A stretch of 64,000 bases of DNA from Caecitellus pseudoparvulus (GCA_965644315.1 CBFFRQ010000096.1:328822-392821), one strand, 5' to 3'. Positions 49,801 to 59,848 are shown, counted from the stretch's first letter. The notes: generated by a model from the letters alone, not told the origin. Program-made: numbers and translations.

Positions 49801-52800
49801 TTCCCGCAGGACATACGGCGAACTCAGCGCCTGCGCACTGCACGCGAGCGGGCCGCGGGAAACCAGTGCCGTCACGGGGAGCTTGGTCACGGCGGCCTCT
49901 TGGAAGCAGGTGCCGGCGAGCAGCTGGGCCAAGCGCACGGCACAGAACTGCACCGCATGGCGCAAGTGTGCCCGGGCCACCAGGACCTTCCCGAGCTTCG
50001 GCAGCACCAGGCGCAACTGCTTGTCCCCGTCCAGCGCCAGCAAGCCTGCCTCCACCAACCACACACGGAGGTTGGCAGGCGGCTCGGAGGAGGCGGAGGA
50101 CGCCCTCCGGCGCCGCGCTTCACTGCGCGAGGAGCGGTGGGACGAGACAGAGGCAGCTGCCGGCCCAGCCTCGGGCTGCTGATCCCCAGCCTTGGGGGGG
50201 GAGCTTGCTGACTGAGCGCCAGCTGCCTCGCTGGCAGATGCGTGCTCTGCGGCGCATCCCTGCTCTCCACTGCCGTCTTGTCCATCGTCGGCTCTTCCTT
50301 GGCTTGGCACATCGCTACGTTTCGAAGAATCGTCGGCAAGTTCCGAGCTCGTCACATGGGGGGCAGCCGCCACCTCGTGTTCTGCCACTTGCTGCGGCTC
50401 TTCTGCGGTTGGGTGTGGGGTGGCCTGTCCTTCCGACGGCTGCAGTTGGGCTGCCGACTTTGCCTGCGGGGAGAGCTGGGAAGCGGCGGAAGGGAGACTT
50501 GCTCGAGCCGTGTGCGGTGTCTGACCAGTTTCTGGCGCGGCCGGCACCGCCTCTTGCACTGGCTGTGCAACGTGTACCTGACTTACTCTCTGAACAACCG
50601 GGGCTGGCTGTGTTTCAGGAGATGTGAAGACAGGCCCTGCATCATGCGCGGCGCCCTCCTCGGACGCTACTGATGGAACAGCCTGATGTGGGGCTGAGGA
50701 AGATGGACTTGAGGTGGTGGGAGGTGGTGTGTGAACGGAAGGCGCGGCTTGGGCGCCTGGGGGTGATGCTTCTGAAGCAGGCTGACTCGTGGCCTGCGGT
50801 GAGGCTGGGCGTGACGCAGGCTGTACAACGACGTCAGCCGCTGCTCCCCGGCGGCCACCTGCACCACTCACTTCCGAGGCCTGACCGTCAAATGGACTGG
50901 CTTCCACGGGCGGCTCTACGCACTGCGTCCATGCCCGATCAGCGGCCTCCACGGCCAGCCGCGCAGCCTCGGACAGCTGCGCCGGTTCACGCACAGCTGC
51001 AGCCGGCACCGTGGCCCGCCCTTCGCCCCCCGCTTCCTCTGTTTCAGAAAGGGAACTCTCCGCGTTGCCTTCCTCCAGGGGAGACGCTTGCTTTGAAGGC
51101 GAGCGCTGCAGTAAACTGGCGGCAGAGGCTGGGTCCGACACTCTGCACAGCAGCGCTTGCGCAGCCGCACGGCTCTGTTCATCGCAAGAGTCATCAGACG
51201 AGGACGCCGTTTCTGAATCGCCCCCTGCGGTAGGGTGGCTTGCTTGCTGGGACAGGGGCACTGGGCTGACTCCTGAAGCTGTGCGAGTGTGGCGGACACT
51301 CGTGCTGGGCGTGGGAGCGGGGGCCTGGACATCAACAGGCTGACGCAAGGCGGCCGTCTCCTTCACGGTGCCGGCCCGTGCTGGGCTACGGCTGCGCTGG
51401 GGAACTGTGCCAGCGTGTGGGTGTGCGCTGTGCCCAGCACTCTCAAGTGGCAGACGGGCTGGGTGGCCGTCTCCATCATACCCAACCTGGCTGCTCGTAT
51501 GGTCGTCGAAGTGCGAGCGCTGTTCCAATGCCTCAGACTCGAGCCTGGTCCTGTGATCCTCACCGGATGGCGAGCTGTGTCCGCCCCCCGTGTTGTGACG
51601 GTGCAGCAGCTGTCGAGCGGCAGCGACACTCGCCGCAGCCTGGGGCATGTCGCGCTCTAGGGACACGCTCAGCGCCCGCACCGCCTCGTGCATGGACGGT
51701 GGTGGCGAAGCCGACTGCTCGCGTGGAATACAATGATCAGGCACGACCTCTCGCTGCTGTCGGCGCTGAGGGCTAGGTCGTGCAGGGGGTGGTGACGCCA
51801 GGGGGTTCGCCGCCACACGCAGTTGGGCAGGTCCCGCGCTGGCACGGCGGGGTGGGCTAGAGCTGGTGTGTGGCGCCTCTCGTGCTGACTGCAGGGCGGC
51901 AAGGCGCGCTGTGGTCGGCCAGCGGTGGCTCGCCTCACGCCGTGGGCCGGGGGAGGGGCGCTCAGCCGATGTGGAGCGCGGGCGCCGTCGGGCTGCCTCG
52001 CCACTGGCGCCTCCACCCGGACCGCCCTTGCCCGGCCGTTGAAATGCCCGGCGTACCCATGCGACCACGCGACTCGGCATGCTCGGCCCGGATGCCACGG
52101 CAGCTGGCGTTGGCCCGACACTGCGCTGGCTGTGCAGGTACCAAGCGTACCAGGCCAAGGAGTGGGCAGGGGCAGTCGGGAGGCCTGGAGCTGCCGCATG
52201 CTGCACCAGGAGCTGCACCAGCTGCGGCTCCCAGCTGAACTGCTGCTGGGGCTGAATGCTGAGGGGGAGGCTTGATGGCTCTGTGGGGCTTGCGCTGCGT
52301 CCAAAGGCCGACCAGAGCACCGATTCGAGATCGGACCCGGGCGCAGCGAGGCAGCCATGCATGCCCAGCGTGCACAGCAGGGCCTGGCGCCAGCACTGTG
52401 CTCGCATGGCAGACGCGAAGGTGAGCGTGTTACGCCCAATGTCAGGCCCTGCGAAGAACAGGACCCACTGCCACGCTTCGTGCGGAGCGGGGGCCAGCGT
52501 CAAGCGGTCCACGAAGCGCAGGTCAACGTGAGCATCTCCACGGGGCGGCAACGCGGGAAGTGCCGTGCCGGTGTCCACCTGGGCCTGCAGCTGCTGCATC
52601 CCACGCTGCAAGGCAGCTTGGGGGGACTCTGCGGCACGGGCGGCCGCTTGCGCCTGGGCCAGTGTCAGCGCCGCAGGACTGTCTCCCCAGTGCAGGCTGC
52701 TCCCTTGGACCCACGCCCACACCCGCTTGTCATTCAGCAGGAGCCACCCACACACCACCTCCGCATGGGAGGCATCTGACTTGGCGGGCGCATGCGCCAC

Positions 52801-54255
52801 TGAGGGCTGAGGGCTCGGCACTGGGGGTGGCGCTGGTGCAGGTTGCGGCAGGGGCATGTCCGCCAGGGGGTTATGCACTGTGCCTTGCACCGGCGGCGGG
52901 GGGCCGGGTCGCCGCAGATGGGGCAGCGCCTCCCCGTCAGACACGGCGCCGCCCTCTTGGTGCGGGCGGACCTCGTCGGGACTCCACCGGTCCCCGTCGC
53001 TGAAGGGTTCCTGCAGCACGTATGCGGTGTGGAGAGGGGACTGCTGTGCAGTGATGGGCGTGCCACCGCCGGTCAGCCGGGGTCTCCCTCCTGCCCCGTA
53101 CGCCCACCTGCGGTGTGCAGCCTTGGCAGCGGCGATGGCCTCAGCCGGCGACACGACACGTGGGGCGTGCACCTGGTCAGCCCTGGCCTTGCGAGCAGCG
53201 GGCGCCGCTGCATCACCCCACAAGCGCTGCCTTGCACCCTGTGGCCGTGGCGTGGCGACGCGAGCCGCGTTGGGTGCGGCTTGCTCCGCCTCAGGCGCCG
53301 GAGGCGAGAAGCGCAGGGCGTGAGTGGGGGTCGGCGGCGTCGGGGCAGACCACTGCGGCGCTCGCTGTGCCGCAGCCATGGCCTGGGGGGACACGCCTGC
53401 GCCGTAGGAGTCGACAGCCTGGGCCAGGGGTGCCACCGCGCCTCTCCCGCGGGTGGGGACCAGGGGCTGTCGGCGCTGCGGACGAGGCACGCCAGTGCCT
53501 GGCTGTGGCGGCACACGCCTGGCATGTAGAGATGGCTGCGGCGGCACTCGCTGTGCCACACCAGCAGCAGGCTCACCTGTCCCGCCCGCCGCCTGTGGTT
53601 CCTGTGGGGCAGCCTCTGGAGAAGGTGGGCTGGAGGAGCCACTCTCCTCGTCCAGCGCCAGCTGGGCGGCAGAGGGCGGCAGCCACTGCGCCTGGCGTGT
53701 GCGACTGTGGGCCCAGTAGAAGTACCCCGAGCCCGACGGGTCCGGCACCCGCCGCCACAGGCCTCGCACTGGCGGCTGCTGCTGCCCCCGGCCAGCACAC
53801 CGCGCCGCCAGTTCCCGCACTACGATGCCTTCCGCCGCGCGCTGAGCGAGGAGAAAGGCGCGAGGCTTGGTGGCAGACACTTGCCCTGTGCTGCTGTGCA
53901 CGAACACGGTGCTGGTGGCGTCAGGGCCGGATTCCTCGCTTGCCTGGCGTCGCCACGCAGTGCGTGACGCGAGAATGACTTGGAACCGGGCATGGGCCCA
54001 CTCTGAGTCAGAGACATCGCCATCGGAGTCAGGTTGACATGAAGCCACTGCTCGCACAGTGGAGGTGGTGGTTCCCTGTGCGCTTTCAGTGCTTGCCCGC
54101 GAGAGGCTCGCGCGTCTTTGGCCTGCTCGGTGCATGCTGCGCCCAGCTTGCCGAAGAGCCGACATGGGCGTCAAGGGTGGGACAAAGGCAGCAGCGGACC
54201 CAACATCACCATCACCGGGGGCTAGAGAGGGTGGGCGGCGCTTCCGACTGGCCAT
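46900..54255 (-). CDS. Giant WW/PH-domain protein, possible degenerate GAP domain
   Basis: Single exon of 2451 residues from ATG 54255. A WW domain lies at about 166-196 (LWRRVPDPSGSGYFYWAHSR, then TRQAQWLPP). A PH domain lies at about 500-630 (CGWLLLNDKRVWAWVQGSSL; WQWVLFFAGPDIGRNTLTF; the terminal helix Trp in AQCWRQALL). Very long Ser/Pro/Glu-rich linkers surround them. A helical region at about 1395-1720 ends IDALVTLASGVCAGMANCP then WLWWRVLLPAFGG. Its layout recalls the C-terminal half of a RasGAP domain (CP...LFLRFICPAI pattern), but I find no arginine-finger loop, so GAP activity is doubtful. The C-terminus is basic and disordered. A signalling scaffold is the safest reading. A tandem GAAACG pair lies just upstream of the start. 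Confidence 0.7.
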   Translation of the reverse strand: MASRKRRPPSLAPGDGDVGSAAAFVPPLTPMSALRQAGRSMHRAGQRRASLSRASTESAQGTTTSTVRAVASCQPDSDGDVSDSEWAHARFQVILASRTAWRRQASEESGPDATSTVFVHSSTGQVSATKPRAFLLAQRAAEGIVVRELAARCAGRGQQQPPVRGLWRRVPDPSGSGYFYWAHSRTRQAQWLPPSAAQLALDEESGSSSPPSPEAAPQEPQAAGGTGEPAAGVAQRVPPQPSLHARRVPPQPGTGVPRPQRRQPLVPTRGRGAVAPLAQAVDSYGAGVSPQAMAAAQRAPQWSAPTPPTPTHALRFSPPAPEAEQAAPNAARVATPRPQGARQRLWGDAAAPAARKARADQVHAPRVVSPAEAIAAAKAAHRRWAYGAGGRPRLTGGGTPITAQQSPLHTAYVLQEPFSDGDRWSPDEVRPHQEGGAVSDGEALPHLRRPGPPPPVQGTVHNPLADMPLPQPAPAPPPVPSPQPSVAHAPAKSDASHAEVVCGWLLLNDKRVWAWVQGSSLHWGDSPAALTLAQAQAAARAAESPQAALQRGMQQLQAQVDTGTALPALPPRGDAHVDLRFVDRLTLAPAPHEAWQWVLFFAGPDIGRNTLTFASAMRAQCWRQALLCTLGMHGCLAAPGSDLESVLWSAFGRSASPTEPSSLPLSIQPQQQFSWEPQLVQLLVQHAAAPGLPTAPAHSLAWYAWYLHSQRSVGPTPAAVASGPSMPSRVVAWVRRAFQRPGKGGPGGGASGEAARRRPRSTSAERPSPGPRREASHRWPTTARLAALQSAREAPHTSSSPPRRASAGPAQLRVAANPLASPPPARPSPQRRQQREVVPDHCIPREQSASPPPSMHEAVRALSVSLERDMPQAAASVAAARQLLHRHNTGGGHSSPSGEDHRTRLESEALEQRSHFDDHTSSQVGYDGDGHPARLPLESAGHSAHPHAGTVPQRSRSPARAGTVKETAALRQPVDVQAPAPTPSTSVRHTRTASGVSPVPLSQQASHPTAGGDSETASSSDDSCDEQSRAAAQALLCRVSDPASAASLLQRSPSKQASPLEEGNAESSLSETEEAGGEGRATVPAAAVREPAQLSEAARLAVEAADRAWTQCVEPPVEASPFDGQASEVSGAGGRRGAAADVVVQPASRPASPQATSQPASEASPPGAQAAPSVHTPPPTTSSPSSSAPHQAVPSVASEEGAAHDAGPVFTSPETQPAPVVQRVSQVHVAQPVQEAVPAAPETGQTPHTARASLPSAASQLSPQAKSAAQLQPSEGQATPHPTAEEPQQVAEHEVAAAPHVTSSELADDSSKRSDVPSQGRADDGQDGSGEQGCAAEHASASEAAGAQSASSPPKAGDQQPEAGPAAASVSSHRSSRSEARRRRASSASSEPPANLRVWLVEAGLLALDGDKQLRLVLPKLGKVLVARAHLRHAVQFCAVRLAQLLAGTCFQEAAVTKLPVTALVSRGPLACSAQALSSPYVLREQGEGAPTRTASEAASPLMGLLARQVAVWRADAGALAQAVRQVVRRASHSLASAELPCRLAWHVGATASVLWFHPLTCPWQATVSLLHAAVQAAPSAEDVLALFDAQGHAGAAWGKGAGGSLPAVVASSAGAHTGLPFACGVLWGIALHPSVWLWADQLMRHVHVQHTAAPGGAEPVNSSDPSTAVLQHIDALVTLASGVCAGMANCPLPPFLAAALDTITAAWGAAAAQRWLWWRVLLPAFGGTQETPPAAAAGSAAVALAQEAHNATVQLMQWQDVQTGASHRTPQPSLRSEGVATSGSPAGGGWAAAHCASHGRGATVALTTVQHWFLAWCWVPSMVPGLVSAGANGGDEGLRAAMALAVMQERCQQALEQALAGKSGTPHLAFPVQGDVAGPLGGALVHPDAAKMVLGDVASTGCLVCLVDSGSALAEALWDELPQLLQTHVPGVAVPAQASREAHLALAQHFLVCPDAARTFVCKAPSAAAASVLQDAHPRILAAYRHVNKAALSGDGRVSIPALNQALDSALEHGERQAEAASATAAVQHHRELLESLPLEVGVLQGMWRQAWHHIQFASSALQLHVQRSTQSEPQRQAEGAPASLPSSAEPEEAPPPPAASQERAHQDSDNSPTQSDSADESAAPSTSAERLGQVQGTQHPAADQGGGDSSPPRSRVKRRGGRGKTPPLVHSLSTHTVMRALHSPRAKPRRARADTHQANPVPAREPSPHRRRRRRSSSTSSTVSQQHDGSGATSPPRKPPVPRQRRVSGSTASPPPAATQQPRSGGRLNAGAHASELGDATCHEPASPVAPLFIPRPGTMPLAPTKDSAGTSAQSQSRGDVRRSGLGRVSLLPSRTRRATRAGGVPVASVTLEEGTAPAGRGARRAPRRRGGGSALAAVVASMPTPKAQAPPEPGDSEPDEVPVDLPGAGTQGHTLLGLLGQGGQFDPDKLTVVSAPQRKPRTRPARRR

Positions 54256-54653
54256 GCTTCGTCTCGACCAGCTTGAGCGGTGGACGGCTTGCCGTTTCGC
54301 TCACGTTTCAACGCCAGCGCCACTTGCCTCGCCAGGAGCAGCTCACGGCCGAAGAGGAGGTCTAGAGGGAAAGGCAGGTGGCAGCGTCATACAAGTTACA
54401 CGCATCAAGCACACAGCCCCTTGTGCCGCGCTGGTGTCAAGTGCAATGGCTGCTCGCTGTGGTGCCCAGTCGCACACAGCAGAGCGTTGACAGTCAGGGA
54501 GAGCCAGGCACGCTGCATTGAGAGAGGCACACACGACCTCGTCGGAGACGGCAGTTACGTCCATTGTGTGCCATGGCGCACCATGGATGCCACTGGACAG
54601 CCCCCATCACCCCCCTCTCACTGGCCAGCGCGGGTCATGCATTGGGAGGCTGA
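54256..54653. promoter_or_regulatory. Upstream region of the WW/PH gene and 3' flank of clathrin light chain
   Basis: About 398 bases. It contains the tandem GAAACG pair at 54293-54309 and the reverse AATGCA of clathrin light chain at 54638-54643. No ORF with recognisable product. Confidence 0.45.
54293..54309 (-). promoter_or_regulatory. Tandem GAAACG pair, 11-nt period, upstream of the WW/PH gene
   Basis: On the coding strand it reads GAAACGTGAGCGAAACG, 38-54 bases upstream of the start codon; nearly identical to the copy in CysRS intron 4. Confidence 0.4.
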
Positions 54654-55713
54654 TCACTCGGCCGCTTCGCCCGCGCCTGCCTTGCTGCTGCTGTCCTTGG
54701 CGCGCAGCAGGACATCCTTCATGCGCGTGATGTCCTTGCCACCCGCGTCGCAGTTGCTGGTGTCCACGAGGGTCACGACGCGGGTCCAGGAGTCCCCCGC
54801 CAGCGCAGCCAGCATGTCCTCGTTGGCCTGCGACTCGTCGGCACGGTTGCTGGCCTTGCGGGCCTCCACTGCGCCCTGGTGCTGCTCCAACCAGTGCTTC
54901 AGGGCGGCGTCTGCCTCCGCCACGCGCTCAGCCTTGGCGCTCTTCTCCTCGGCGTCCTTCTCCTCGCACTCCTCACGGAACCTCGTGCGCCAGGCTCTGA
55001 GCAGGGCAGGCGCGCAGTGCGGAGGGAAACAGGTGCAGGTCGCTGCCGCCATGGGACTCACGCGAGCTTGTTCTGGCCATCGTCGGAACCGGCCATCATG
55101 TCCTGGGCGCTGTCCTCAGTCACTGCAGGGGCTGCTGCACCTCCGAGCAGGGCTGCGCAGGGGTGGTGGCGGAAGTTGAGCGCGGCGGAGAAGCGACTTG
55201 CTCTCCCACCCTCGCCTGCCTCCAAGGCACACGGCGAGCTCTCGAAATGCCAAGAACTACATGGCTACACTCGCGTGCCAGCTCCAGCAAGCAGCGCTCA
55301 GGTGCGCGCAGTTCGCTGAAAGGCCGCACACCATGACCACCACGCCGCCGCTGCGCCACACACGGCCAGGCAGCACCGCAAAGGCCAGTATGCCACTCAC
55401 GCTCGTCACCCAGGAGGCCAGCATCATCATCACCCTGCGGGCACGCAGCCTGAACTCCATGCCATGAAGATGTCGGCTCGCGCGGGGCAAGGGGGTGCAG
55501 GACACACCTCAGGGAAGCCAGCAGAGCCAGAGCCGCCGTCCAGGCCGGCGAAATCGTCCCTGAGAAGAAGGATGTTCACGCTCACGTGTGCTCATGCAGT
55601 CATCATGCACACGGCAGGGTTTGCAGGGTCACTGGCGCTCCAGCGCAGCTGGCGGCGGGGGCAGTGAAACGCTACGCCACTCACTCGAGCCCGACGCTAT
55701 CTTCGTGGTCCAT
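54654..55713 (-). CDS. CLC: Clathrin light chain
   Basis: Regulatory subunit of the clathrin triskelion. Model: five exons at 55685-55713, 55508-55559, 55401-55434, 55062-55152 and 54654-54996 (reverse), introns 125, 73, 248 and 65 nt, giving 182 residues. Exons 1-3 are only 29, 52 and 34 nt, and the phases (2, 0, 1, 2) all agree. The acidic N-terminus DDFAGLDGGSGSAGF corresponds to the conserved DxFAGL-type segment that binds Hip1-like proteins. The central helix (WRTRFREECEEKDAEEKSAK, then ALKHWLEQHQG) binds the heavy chain. The C-terminus KASNRADESQ, SWTRVVTLVD and KDITRMKDVLLRAK matches the family. The 248-nt third intron could hide another small exon. A reverse AATGCA lies 10 bases past the stop. 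Confidence 0.9.
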
Positions 55714-55864
55714 GGTGAAGGGTGCAGGCACTGGAGGCAGGGGGAAGCCACTCATTCAGCGGTGGGTGCTGTCGGGTAGTGTTTGTGTATTGTTTTGACG
55801 CCACCGTCGCGCTGCATCGCGCGTGGCAGGGTAATGTCCGCGCTGCAGCAGCTTCACAAGCCCT

Positions 55865-57488
55865 TTACCCGTGCGTGTACAGGTCGGAGATGCGGGTCTG
55901 GGCGACGCCATCAGCACTGATGACAGTGATGAACTGCTCAGGGATGGGCTGCTCAGTCCACTCGGCATCCTCTGCTTCACTGACAGGGAAGGACACGTTC
56001 AACTCGGAGCACTTGGAGGTGGCGATTTGGGCGTCGCGCGACTCCCAGTTCAGGTACACCATGGCGCCGTCGGTCTTGTCCAGAGAGATGCTCTTGACGG
56101 ACTGGCGGGACTGCATCTTGAGGCGCTTGCTGTCCACGACGGACACCGACGCGATGACGTGGTCGAACAGCACCTGAGTCTTGACGCACTTGTCGATCTG
56201 CAACGCAGTGCACTTGCCGTTCACCAACACCGTCGCGCCGTCGCAGTTGTAGATGTACACCTCTTGGCTGGAGGCAGTCACGTTCACCTCCACCATGCCA
56301 GTCTGGTGCTCGCAGAACCACCGCTTGCCCACCAGGGCCAGGCGGGGATCCTTCTTCACGACGGCCTTCTTGGCAGGCACGGCCTTCTTGGCGGCGCCGG
56401 CGGCCTTGGGCTTCAGCGTCGGCTTGCCCTTCATGTTCTTGGCCTTCATGTCAGAGGTCACCTTGCGCAGGCCCTTCGTGCGCCCTGAGCTCTGGTCCAG
56501 CTTGCCCAGCTCGGCGGCCAGGTTCACCATGGCCTTGGCGTTGCGCACGGCGCCATCCTCCTCATCGCCGCCAGCGGCAGCGGCAGCAGCAGGGGGCTTG
56601 GCAGCAGCAGGCGCAGGCGCAGCGGCTGAAGGCGTGCCGTCGGCGATGTCCTTGCCCTGGAACTTCCACGTTAGGCCCGTCTTGTGGTGCGCCTTGACGT
56701 AGTCGTACAGGCCCGAGAGCAGGTCCTTCATCTGCCCGCACCAGGACATGTGGGCGTCGCCCTTGGACTTGAAAGCCACCCGCACCTTGTTCAGCCAGAA
56801 CTCCGCCGCGTCGCGCTGCCCCTCCACCAGGGAGTGCGGCATGGTGTCCACGACGATCCAGTTGCAGGCAGGCAGCGCCTCCATCACAGCCTTCGCGTGG
56901 TTGTTGAACTCGCCTGGGTTCACGGCATTCACCGCCTTCATCGCAGACTGCAGCTCCTTGCCAGCAGGGGACGCGAACTGAGGCACAGGGCAGGCGCAGG
57001 GCGGTGCGAGCGAGCAGTGGTCACGCATGCCGCAGCTTGAGAGAGCGGGCGTGGTGGCTGGCAAAGCTGCAACGCCGGCTGGGCAGCACGCACCAGGTCG
57101 GCGGGGGAGGGCTTCTTGCACACGGGGACCAGGGACAGAATGCCTCGCAGCTTGTTGAAGACATCAGCGAGGCCAGTGCCCTGGGAGTGGCGGGTGGGCG
57201 CGGGGGCAGGCAGTACAGCACAGCGCGCGGCGTGGCGTGGGAAGTGCACTGCACTCAACACACCAGCTCGGCGACAGGCCCGCCAATGTCGTTGGAGGTG
57301 GCCACGAGAGGGGCCAGCTTGCCCTCCAGCAGGGTGTCATACGCGACGAGCCATTCAGGTGCGCCGGCGTCGCCGCCTGCGGCGTCTCCGCCGCTGGGTG
57401 CTGCTGCCGGCGTGACGCCCATCTTGCCTTCGAGGGCTGCGAGGCGAGCCTCGAGGCTTTGCAGGTACTGTGTGACTGATGCAGCCAT
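55865..57488 (-). CDS. CAP: Adenylyl cyclase-associated protein (CAP/Srv2)
   Basis: Actin-monomer recycling factor acting with cofilin and profilin. Model: exons 57264-57488, 57094-57180 and 55865-56977 (reverse), introns 83 and 116 nt, phase 0, giving 474 residues. Residues 1-25 form the oligomerising coiled coil (QYLQSLEARLAALEGKM). The helical folded domain follows (PEWLVAYDTLLEG; NPGEFNNHAKAVMEALPACNW; KAHHKTGLTWKFQG). The Pro-rich/WH2 linker is short and Ala-rich, with a reduced WH2-like element (KGLRKVTSDMKAK). The C-terminal beta-helix CARP domain is complete: KRWFCEHQTGMVEVNV, VYIYNCDGATVLVNGKC and VSFPVSEAEDAEWTEQPIPE, ending with the usual DLYTHG-type tail. The nearest AATGCA-like site, GATGCA, is about 47 bases past the stop. 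Confidence 0.92.
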
Positions 57489-57847
57489 GGCGCTGGGGTG
57501 GGGCGTGCTGGCACGAGGGGGAAGCAAGTGCGCGTACACAAGCTTAAAGGGGCGGGGCGGTGGGAGGTGTGGGGGGTAGAATGTGCGTGGCCAGTACAGG
57601 TGGTGGCTGCCTCGAAATCCGCAGCGGCCAGGCACCCCCCCCAACCGGGCGGGCATGGCCGCTTAAGGCAGCGCCAGGCGCGGGCGTACCCGTCGAAAAA
57701 TTTCACGAACTCGCCAAGCTTTGTGTGGGCCGTGCCGTGCTGTTTGGGTGGGCAGCCTCTCCTCGTTGTGCCACCTGGCGTGCCAAGTGCCACCTTCCTG
57801 CACACCCTCCTCGCCACAGCCGCTGCCCCAGAGCCTTCCCTGCCACC
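57489..57847. promoter_or_regulatory. Divergent promoter region, CAP / ribophorin II
   Basis: About 359 bases between two divergent start codons. No gene or RNA recognised and no clear core promoter motif. Confidence 0.4.
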
Positions 57848-59848
57848 ATGCGGTGTGTCATGAGCCTGTTGCTGGCAGCAGCCACGGCAGCCGTCGTGGC
57901 GGGCCAGCTGCAAGGCAGCATTTCAGCCAGCACGCTCGCGGCAGCGGGCGAGGCGGCGACTGCGGCACTGCAGCATGACCTGACGCCCGAGACGGCGCTG
58001 GGCGCCGCCACAGTGTTCAAGCGGCTAAGCAAGCAGGCGTCCAAGGCACAGTGCTCGACAGTGGCCAAGCTGGCCGGCACTGCAAGCACCCCTGCAGCGG
58101 CCTCCCGTGTGGCCATGAGCTTGAAGCTGCTGGGCTGCTCCAGCCAGCTGTCAGCGGAAAGCGCCGCCTTGGCTCCAGCGGTGGCCCAAGGCCTGTCCAG
58201 CCCCAGCCTCGGCACCCTCGCCCTGGCCGTGCAGGCAGCGCCCCTCGTCGGTGCTGATCTGGACGCCAGCAGTGCGGCAACCTCGGTCCTGGCCCACGTG
58301 GTGCAGGGTGCGGTATTTGGTGCCGACGCCGGCGCTGTGGCGGACGGCGTGGCAGACGGGCAGAGCACCGCAGCAGGCTTGACTGCGCTGGCCTCCCTGT
58401 ACTCCAAGATCTCCTCAGACACTGCGCTGTCGAAACGCGTCAAGTCCGTGCTGAAGGGTCTCGGCGCCGCCATTGGCAGCGCGGAGGTGGGCGTGCATGC
58501 GCCGTCCCTGGCCGCTGCCACACACGCCAGCCTGCGCCTGGCCAAGGCCGTCAAGGGCGGCTTACCACGCCTGCCGTCCAGCACCCTGGCCACCGCTGCC
58601 AACGCGCTGCTTGTGCACGCCAGCTCCGCCGACGTCACTGTGCTGGGCCCCGTGCTGTCCGCAGCCAAGCTGCTGGGCAAGGACGCTGGCCCCATCGCCC
58701 AGCTGCCGTCCGTGAGTCTCTCTGCTGCCTCTGTGCGCCATGGCCACCCTCAGGCCGTGGAGGTGCACGTGACGGATGTGTGGGGCGAGCCCCTGCCTGC
58801 TGACGTCACGCTGGTCAAGGCCGCCCCTGCCAAGCCGGTCAAGGGCGCGGCAGTTGCCAACGACGTGTCCTTGACAGGGGCTGACACCCTGGGCAAGGCA
58901 GCCGCGTCGTGGGCTCCTGGCGTGTACACCCTCACCATCCGAGTGAACCCCGGCGACGGCGCGACCTTCGAGGCTGTCACGACGCACAGGCAGCTGGCCG
59001 TGACGGCAGACTTCAGCTGGGGCGAAGCCATCGTGCTGGTGTCTGCCAGCCCCGACGGCGCCAGCGGCGTCCTGGGCCAGCAGCGGGCTTCCCTCGCCCA
59101 CCCCGCTGCCGCCAAGAAGGCCTTCACCGCCGGCCCAGGGCAGCACTTGCAGGTGCTGGTGTCCGGCGCCGCTGCTGGTGGCTCGCCGCTGCTGGCCCGC
59201 GAGGCCACCTTGCTGCTGACCCACACAGAGTCAGGGGCTGTGGCCGCCTTCAAGGCCAGTGCAGCTGCCGAGGCGCAGGAGGCAGGGCTGAAGTTCAGCG
59301 TGGATGCCGGCTCACGCACCGCGCTGCAGGCGGCGGCCGCCCCAGGCACCTACACGCTCACCCTCATCGCAGGGGCACCCGGCGTGACTGGCGCTGCCTG
59401 GGCACTTGGCACGGTCACGCTGTCCCCTCCGGAGGCTGTTCCTGGCCCCGCACCCCCCCTGTACACGACGCCACTGCTGCATGAGTCCGACATCGCCACA
59501 GCCGCGCTGCCCGAGATCGCGCACCAGTTCCGACCCCCAGCCCCGCGCCCGCCTGTCTTTGTCTCCTTCCTCTTCGCCGGCGCGACGGTGGCGCCCCTGG
59601 CCGTCCTGGTGCTGTACTTCCTGGGCATGGCGCCGTCCGTCACCTGGCGCAAGCAGGTGCCCATGCTGTCTGGGCTCGTCTTCTTGGCGTCGCTTGGCGG
59701 CATCCTGGGCGTCTTCGCCATGTACTGGCTGGACGCCTTCAACATGTTCGTGTGCCTGGCCTACACGGGCGTGCTGTGCTGCCCCCTCACCCTGGCCGGC
59801 AGCAGCTTCCTGCGTGGCCTGCGCAAAGCAGACAAGGCAGCCGCCTGA
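57848..59848 (+). CDS. RPN2: Ribophorin II (RPN2/Swp1), oligosaccharyltransferase subunit
   Basis: Non-catalytic subunit of the ER oligosaccharyltransferase that N-glycosylates nascent proteins. Single exon of 666 residues. A signal peptide (RCVMSLLLAAATAAVVAG) opens the ORF. A long luminal region of alpha-helical then beta-sandwich type follows. Three C-terminal membrane helices identify the family: HQFRPPAPRPPVFVSFLFAG, VLVLYFLGMAPSVTW, then IFALGGILGVFAMYW-type sequence with YWLDAFNMFVCLAYTGVLCC and LAGSSFLRGLRK. It converges on IFT121 with 46 bases between stops. AATGCA lies 12 bases past its stop. Confidence 0.88.
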   Translation: MRCVMSLLLAAATAAVVAGQLQGSISASTLAAAGEAATAALQHDLTPETALGAATVFKRLSKQASKAQCSTVAKLAGTASTPAAASRVAMSLKLLGCSSQLSAESAALAPAVAQGLSSPSLGTLALAVQAAPLVGADLDASSAATSVLAHVVQGAVFGADAGAVADGVADGQSTAAGLTALASLYSKISSDTALSKRVKSVLKGLGAAIGSAEVGVHAPSLAAATHASLRLAKAVKGGLPRLPSSTLATAANALLVHASSADVTVLGPVLSAAKLLGKDAGPIAQLPSVSLSAASVRHGHPQAVEVHVTDVWGEPLPADVTLVKAAPAKPVKGAAVANDVSLTGADTLGKAAASWAPGVYTLTIRVNPGDGATFEAVTTHRQLAVTADFSWGEAIVLVSASPDGASGVLGQQRASLAHPAAAKKAFTAGPGQHLQVLVSGAAAGGSPLLAREATLLLTHTESGAVAAFKASAAAEAQEAGLKFSVDAGSRTALQAAAAPGTYTLTLIAGAPGVTGAAWALGTVTLSPPEAVPGPAPPLYTTPLLHESDIATAALPEIAHQFRPPAPRPPVFVSFLFAGATVAPLAVLVLYFLGMAPSVTWRKQVPMLSGLVFLASLGGILGVFAMYWLDAFNMFVCLAYTGVLCCPLTLAGSSFLRGLRKADKAAA

